DNA of 64,000 nucleotides from Caballeronia insecticola (GTDB lineage: Bacteria; Pseudomonadota; Gammaproteobacteria; Burkholderiales; Burkholderiaceae). This document shows, in pieces, positions 59,937 through 64,000 of the stretch. Both the position numbers and the translations under genes were made by a program. The first letter of the stretch is position 1; the number at the start of each line of letters is the position of its first letter. The DNA is taken from positions 124,001-188,000 of the forward strand of contig NC_021289.1 in NCBI RefSeq assembly GCF_000402035.1, in the 5' to 3' direction. Under the pieces are notes generated by a model. The model was not told the DNA's origin. It searched no databases and worked only from the letters and a program-made list of their open reading frames with translations.

Positions 59937-60962
59937 TCAACCGCGCAATTCGCCCGGGCCTTTGCCGGTCCAGCGTTTGAGCGCGCGGCGAAAATTCGCG
60001 GCATCGCTGAAGCCGAGGAGCATCGCGATATCGTCGGTGCTCATCTTCGTCGTTCGAAGATATTCGAGCGCGAGAGAGCGGCGCACGTCATCGACGATAG
60101 CCAGAAACGATGTGCCTTCCGCTTCGAGTCGCCGTCTCAGCGTGCGTGTCGTCAGGTGCATGGCTTCGGCGATTGCATCCATGCCCGGAAACACGCCGGG
60201 CGTGCTCATCAGGATCTGATACACCTCACCCGATACGCCGCTCGATGTCTTCGCCTGCCCGATCAACCGGTCGCAAGTTTCCTGCAATAACGCGGCCGTG
60301 AGCTTGTGCGCGAGCTGCGGCTTGCGATCGAGGATCGCGCTGTCGTAGACGAGCTCGCATTGCTCCGCATCGAAAAAGCAGGGACAGCCGAGATACTCGG
60401 GATAGACATCGGCATGCGCGGGCGCGGGATACGAGAAGCACGCCTTCACCGGCGGACACACGCCGCCCGCCACATCCTGAAGATGCGTGACGTGCTGCGT
60501 GTATTGCTGCTCGATGATGAACTCGCGCAACTCGCGCGAAGGACTCGACTTGAACGCGTCAGGGAAGGTCCACACCATGCGGTCTGGATACTCGGTCCAT
60601 TCGATCGTGACGGTGGGCGTGGCGAGCCCATGATATTTCACGCCGAGTTTGAAGTACTCGCGCAGCGAGAGGCACGACATGAGCGCGTAGCCGTACATGC
60701 CGTACGCCGAAAGATGCAGGCGCTGTCCAACCCTGAACGGCGTATCCGGCGCGCAGCGCAGCGCGACCGCATTTCTGCAAACGGTCGCGTACTGGCCGAC
60801 CGAAGTCATCACTGTTGCATCGTAGATTTCATCGCTGCCGACGCCCGAGCCGCGCAGGCTGTCCTCGGGCGCAATGCCCTGTTCCGCCAGCACTTCGACG
60901 AGCGCGGCGATTTTGTAGGGCGCATACATGCGCTCATTCAGCGGTGGCCGTGTCGATGCCAT
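59937..60962 (-). CDS. AraC-family transcriptional regulator (arabinose-binding-like N-domain)
   Basis: This 341-aa regulator belongs to the AraC/OruR/GliR-like group: a long N-terminal sensor domain of about 220 residues (MYAPYKIAALVEVLAEQGIA; YGMYGYALMSCLSLREYFKL), then a HTH_18 domain (MDAIAEAMHLTTRTLRRRLE; LRTTKMSTDDIAMLLGFSDAANFRRALKR, split over two helices). Start 60962 (MASTRPPLNER) fits the family. It is divergent from the BKACE-MFS genes; the intergenic region has half-sites 21 bp apart, so it is likely their activator. Confidence 0.9.
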   Translation of the reverse strand: MASTRPPLNERMYAPYKIAALVEVLAEQGIAPEDSLRGSGVGSDEIYDATVMTSVGQYATVCRNAVALRCAPDTPFRVGQRLHLSAYGMYGYALMSCLSLREYFKLGVKYHGLATPTVTIEWTEYPDRMVWTFPDAFKSSPSRELREFIIEQQYTQHVTHLQDVAGGVCPPVKACFSYPAPAHADVYPEYLGCPCFFDAEQCELVYDSAILDRKPQLAHKLTAALLQETCDRLIGQAKTSSGVSGEVYQILMSTPGVFPGMDAIAEAMHLTTRTLRRRLEAEGTSFLAIVDDVRRSLALEYLRTTKMSTDDIAMLLGFSDAANFRRALKRWTGKGPGELRG

Positions 60963-60976
60963 GGATAGCGTTCGCC

Positions 60977-61003
60977 GTGTCCGCGCGGGACACACGTGTG
61001 TCC
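60977..61003. promoter_or_regulatory. AraC-type sites: 21-bp-spaced direct repeats within overlapping palindromes
   Basis: GTGTCCG occurs at 60977-60983 and 60998-61004, exactly two helical turns apart, a spacing typical of AraC-family dimers. Between and over them is a perfect 16-bp palindrome GGACACACGTGTGTCC (60988-61003), and GTGTCC/GGACAC also forms a second inverted pair (60977-60993). Confidence 0.6.
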
Positions 61004-61053
61004 GAAAATGACCTTTCCGGCGTGATGCTACCTCACTAAGATTCGTGTCACAA

Positions 61054-61077
61054 GGAGACAAACGCGGAGACAAACGC
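61054..61077 (+). repeat. 12-bp tandem duplication containing a Shine-Dalgarno-like GGAG
   Basis: GGAGACAAACGC is repeated exactly twice, and a third degenerate GAGACAA follows at 61082-61088 before the BKACE ATG (61093). This gives three successive ribosome-site-like GGAG/GAGA motifs in the leader. Confidence 0.9.
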
Positions 61078-61092
61078 CCGCGAGACAATCAT

Positions 61093-62031
61093 ATGAAAGA
61101 CACAAGCCGCAAGGTCATCATTTCCTGCGCCGTGACGGGCGCCACGCATGTTCCGTCGATGTCGGAGCATTTGCCGCTCACGCCCGCCGACATTCGCGAT
61201 CAGGCGATCGAAGCCGCCGAGGCCGGCGCGGCGATCATCCATCTGCATGCGCGCGATCCCGAAGACGGACGCCCGACGCCCAGCCCCGACATCTTCAGGC
61301 GCTTCGTGCCCGCGATCGCCGAGGCAACCGATGCCGTCATCAACATCACGACGGGCGGCAGCACGCGCATGACGCTGGAGGAGCGTCTTGCGTATCCGCT
61401 GCTCGCGCGACCGGAGATGTGCTCGCTCAACATGGGCTCGATGAACTTCTCGATTCATCCGCTCGCCGCGAAGATTTCATCGTGGCGATACGGCTGGGAG
61501 AAGGACTACGTCGAAGGCATGGAAGACATGATCTTCCGCAACACCTTCAAGGACATCAAGCGCATTCTGCTCGAACTCGGCGGTCACGGCACACGCTTCG
61601 AGTTCGAATGCTATGACCTGGGCCATCTTTACAATCTCGCGCATTTCGTCGACGAAGGTCTGATCAAGCCGCCGTTCTTCATCCAGTCCGTATTCGGGAT
61701 TCTGGGCGGCATGGGCGCCGATCCCGAGAACATGACCGTGATGCGCTCGACCGCCGACCGTCTGTTCGGGCGCGAGAACTATCACTTTTCCGTACTCGGC
61801 GCGGGACGCCATCAGATGTCGCTCGTCACGATGAGCGCGATCATGGGCGGCAACGTGCGCGTGGGACTGGAAGACAGCGTGTATATCGCGAAGGGCGTCA
61901 AGGCCGAATCGAATGCGCAGCAGGTGCGCAAGATTCGACGCATTCTGGAGGAGCTTTCGTTCGAGATCGCCACGCCCGCTGATGCACGCAAGATGCTCGG
62001 GCTAAAAGGCGCGGACACAGTCACGCCCTGA
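61093..62031 (+). CDS. BKACE family beta-keto acid cleavage enzyme (DUF849)
   Basis: This 312-aa Zn-dependent TIM barrel has the BKACE signatures: VIISCAVTGATHVPSMSEHL, metal His50/His52 in IIHLHARDPEDGRP, ITTGGSTRMTLEERL, and VRVGLEDSVYIAKG with the conserved Glu. Family members condense a beta-keto acid with acetyl-CoA to give acetoacetate plus a CoA thioester (for example 3-keto-5-aminohexanoate or dehydrocarnitine cleavage). The substrate here is open. An ACS-type transporter 44 nt downstream and a divergent AraC regulator suggest an inducible catabolic pathway. Confidence 0.88.
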   Translation: MKDTSRKVIISCAVTGATHVPSMSEHLPLTPADIRDQAIEAAEAGAAIIHLHARDPEDGRPTPSPDIFRRFVPAIAEATDAVINITTGGSTRMTLEERLAYPLLARPEMCSLNMGSMNFSIHPLAAKISSWRYGWEKDYVEGMEDMIFRNTFKDIKRILLELGGHGTRFEFECYDLGHLYNLAHFVDEGLIKPPFFIQSVFGILGGMGADPENMTVMRSTADRLFGRENYHFSVLGAGRHQMSLVTMSAIMGGNVRVGLEDSVYIAKGVKAESNAQQVRKIRRILEELSFEIATPADARKMLGLKGADTVTP

Positions 62032-62075
62032 TGCACTGACGCCGCGCTTACACATAACGAATATATGGAGACACG

Positions 62076-63413
62076 ATGAACACCGCTTCACTCAACGAAA
62101 GCAGCGACGAAGTCCATCGCCTGGCGACGCGCCGCGCGATGATCCGGCTGATTCCGCTCATGTGCGCGATCTACTTCATGTCGTTCCTCGATCGCACCAA
62201 TGTGGCGCTTGCGAAGGTGCAACTCGCGGCGGATGTCGGCATCAGCGCAGCGGCTTATGGCCTCGGCTCGGGCATCTTCTTTATCGGCTATGCACTGCTC
62301 GAAGTGCCGAGCAATCTCGCGGCGCATCGTATCGGGCCGCGCCGCTGGATCGCTCGCATTGCCGTGACGTGGGGCATTCTCTCCACCGCGATGATGTTCG
62401 TCACCGGCGAATGGTCGTTCTATGTGCTGCGCGTGTTGCTCGGCATTGCGGAAGCGGGACTGTTTCCGGCGCTCATGTACATGGTGACGTTGTGGTTCGC
62501 GCCGCATGACCGGCCTGTTGCAGTCGGCTGGATTTATACCGCGCCTGCGCTCGCACTCATGCTCGGCAATCCGCTGGGCGGCGCGCTGATGCAACTCGGC
62601 GGCATCGGCGGCCTGCACGGCTGGCAATGGATGTTCATGATCGAAGGCATTCCCAGCGTGCTCGTCGGCGTGCTGCTGTGGTTCAAGCTGCCGGAGCGCC
62701 CGCGCAACGCGAAATGGCTCTCGCCCGCAGAGGTCGCCGTGCTCGAAGCGCGCGCTGTCATCGATGCGAAGGGTCATCCCGAACTCACGTCCGCCGACTG
62801 GATCGCGGCGCTCAAGCGGCCCACGACGGTGCTGATCGGTCTGATCTACTTCCTGAATCAGGTGGCGTTCGTCGGCCTGTACTTCTTCACGCCCGCGATG
62901 ATCCATCAGATGCATGTCAATACGCCGTTCCTCGTCGGCTTGTTGTCGAGCAGCGTCGGGCTGGGCTTCCTGCTCGGCGTGCTGATTCTGCCGCGCATTC
63001 ATCGGCGCTACGGCAACGACTGCGTCTACCTTGGCGTGCTGACGGCGGGTCTCGTCGCGGGTGCGTGCGCCTTTATCGCGGCGGCGAGCCCTGCCGCGCG
63101 CATGGCGCTGCTCGTGGTGACCGCGTTCTTCGGCGGCGGCGTTCTGCCTTCCTACTGGGCAATCGCGATGAAGCGTTTGCACGGCATTCAGGCGGCCGCC
63201 GGTCTCGCGTTCATCAATACGATCGGGCTGATCGGCGGCTTCGTCGGCCCGTATCTGTTCGGCATGACCGAGACCGCCACGGGCCGCAGCGACTCGGGCT
63301 TCATGGTGATTCTCGCGGCGTCCGTGCTGGGTCTTCTGCTGGTGCCGCTGCTCGACCGCGCGATTCGCCGCGAGGCGAATCCGCACGTGGATGTCGCGAT
63401 CAATCGAGCGTGA
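62076..63413 (+). CDS. ACS-family MFS transporter
   Basis: This 445-aa, 12-helix carrier is of the anion:cation symporter family (YFMSFLDRTNVALAKVQLAA in TM1; GIFFIGYALLEVPSNLAAHR; RVLLGIAEAGLFPALMYMVT), whose members import organic anions such as tartrate, phthalate, hexuronates and allantoate. It lies 44 nt after the BKACE gene with TGGAGAC upstream, so it probably imports the acid that BKACE or its pathway degrades. Its 3' end overlaps the convergent binding-protein gene by 14 nt. Confidence 0.9.
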   Translation: MNTASLNESSDEVHRLATRRAMIRLIPLMCAIYFMSFLDRTNVALAKVQLAADVGISAAAYGLGSGIFFIGYALLEVPSNLAAHRIGPRRWIARIAVTWGILSTAMMFVTGEWSFYVLRVLLGIAEAGLFPALMYMVTLWFAPHDRPVAVGWIYTAPALALMLGNPLGGALMQLGGIGGLHGWQWMFMIEGIPSVLVGVLLWFKLPERPRNAKWLSPAEVAVLEARAVIDAKGHPELTSADWIAALKRPTTVLIGLIYFLNQVAFVGLYFFTPAMIHQMHVNTPFLVGLLSSSVGLGFLLGVLILPRIHRRYGNDCVYLGVLTAGLVAGACAFIAAASPAARMALLVVTAFFGGGVLPSYWAIAMKRLHGIQAAAGLAFINTIGLIGGFVGPYLFGMTETATGRSDSGFMVILAASVLGLLLVPLLDRAIRREANPHVDVAINRA

Positions 63414-64000
63414 TGCCGTCGAAGCGATGCCCGCCGAGCGGGCTGATCAGATAGCCGTGCACGCGCTTCGAAATGGGCTGGAAGATGTTGGCATGCGCGA
63501 GCGGCGTGTACGGCACCTGATCCTTGAACACCACTTGCGCTTCTTCATAGAGCTTCGTGCGCGCGTTCTGATCGGTGACGAGGCGCGCCTTCGCAAGCAG
63601 ATCGTCGAACTGCTTGTTGCACCACTTCGCCATGTTGCTGCCGTGCACGGCGTCGCAGCCGAGCGTGGTGCCGAGCCAGTTGTCCGGGTCGCCGTTGTCG
63701 CCGAGCCAGCCGTAAAGAATGGCATCGTGCTCGCCGTTGGTCTTTGCACGCTTGTTGTACTCGGCCCATTCGTAAGTGACGATATTCGCCTTGACGCCGA
63801 TCTTCGCCCAGTCCGATTGAATCAACTGCGCCATCAGCCGCGCGTTCGGGTTATAGCCGCGCTGCACAGGCATGGCCCACAGCGTGATCGTGAAGCCGTT
63901 CGGAAAGCCCGCTTGCTTCAGTAGTTCGCGCGCCTTCGCGGGATCGTGCGGCGCGTCTTTCAGCGCCTTGTTATACGACCATTGCGAAGGCGGTATCGGG
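63400..64000 (-). CDS. ABC transporter substrate-binding protein, DppA/SBP_bac_5 family (5' part off window)
   Basis: The C-terminal 200 residues of a peptide/opine/nickel-type binding protein are present; the N-terminus lies beyond the right edge. Recognisable family segments are KARELLKQAGFPNGFTITLW, RGYNPNARLMAQLIQSDWAK, GWLGDNGDPDNWLGTTLGCD and LYEEAQVVFKDQVPYTPLAH. The pattern with WLGDNGDPDN is close to dipeptide-binding DppA. It ends ISPLGGHRFDGITLD. Permease and ATPase partners would lie outside or downstream on another strand; none is seen in the window. Confidence 0.88.
   Translation of the reverse strand, partial: PIPPSQWSYNKALKDAPHDPAKARELLKQAGFPNGFTITLWAMPVQRGYNPNARLMAQLIQSDWAKIGVKANIVTYEWAEYNKRAKTNGEHDAILYGWLGDNGDPDNWLGTTLGCDAVHGSNMAKWCNKQFDDLLAKARLVTDQNARTKLYEEAQVVFKDQVPYTPLAHANIFQPISKRVHGYLISPLGGHRFDGITLD

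Noticed and set aside
1..64000. tRNA/rRNA genes, phage, integrase or insertion sequences
   Set aside because: Intergenic gaps were read; none holds a tRNA-like cloverleaf, transposase, integrase or terminal inverted repeats.

Overview
The window reads as a piece of a G+C-rich betaproteobacterial genome, most likely Burkholderiaceae (Paraburkholderia/Caballeronia-like). That placement rests on strong G/C third-position bias, dense GntR/IclR/LysR/AraC/DeoR/MerR-controlled transport and catabolism modules, a PQQ membrane glucose dehydrogenase with a long Ala-rich insert, and a yybP-ykoY leader on mntP. No rRNA, tRNA, ribosomal-protein or replication genes were seen. The content is accessory metabolism, as on a secondary chromosome or megaplasmid; that is inference. 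No phage, insertion sequence or CRISPR array was found.

Layout. 1-8.9 kb: an MFS carrier with its GntR regulator, an IclR gene translationally coupled to a secreted cytochrome c, a divergent MHS-type transporter plus a type II 3-dehydroquinase-like gene with altered active-site residues, an acyl-CoA synthetase, and a MerR-MFS efflux pair behind a 24-bp operator. 9.1-18.6 kb: phosphatidylserine synthase, two LysR genes, an MFS exporter, a three-gene phosphorelay (receiver-only protein, PAS kinase, FixJ-type regulator) and a membrane diguanylate cyclase. 18.7-26.8 kb: a second transporter/oxidoreductase/AroQ set with intact catalytic residues, an aromatic amino-acid permease plus aminotransferase pair, and several small proteins. 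27-37.3 kb: glucose dehydrogenase, a PQQ-repeat lipoprotein, a manganese exporter behind a manganese riboswitch, alanine racemase, a lipoprotein and a manganese catalase. 37.3-43.1 kb: a type III CoA-transferase and a D-threonate/D-erythronate-type operon (permease, DUF1537 kinase, PdxA2) with a divergent DeoR regulator; two identical-register operators lie exactly 105 bp apart. 43.1-49.8 kb: a hybrid kinase, an NmrA-like reductase with a LysR gene, a MocR regulator and a DJ-1/PfpI protein.

49.9-59.3 kb holds the most interesting system. A UTRA-type GntR gene behind a perfect 18-bp palindrome is followed by methylthioribose kinase, methylthioribose-1-phosphate isomerase, a class II aldolase, a complete ribose-type ABC importer and a divergent DhaK/DhaL pair, all on one strand. 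Kinase, isomerase and aldolase match the logic of the 5-deoxyribose/methylthioribose DHAP shunt: import, phosphorylation, aldose-to-ketose conversion, then cleavage to DHAP and a small aldehyde. Joining this to its own importer and to a non-canonical DhaKL suggests a dedicated pathway for an uncommon (deoxy)sugar.

59.6-64 kb: a small secreted protein, an AraC regulator divergent from a BKACE (DUF849) enzyme and an ACS-type MFS carrier, and the C-terminal part of a peptide-type ABC binding protein that runs off the right edge.
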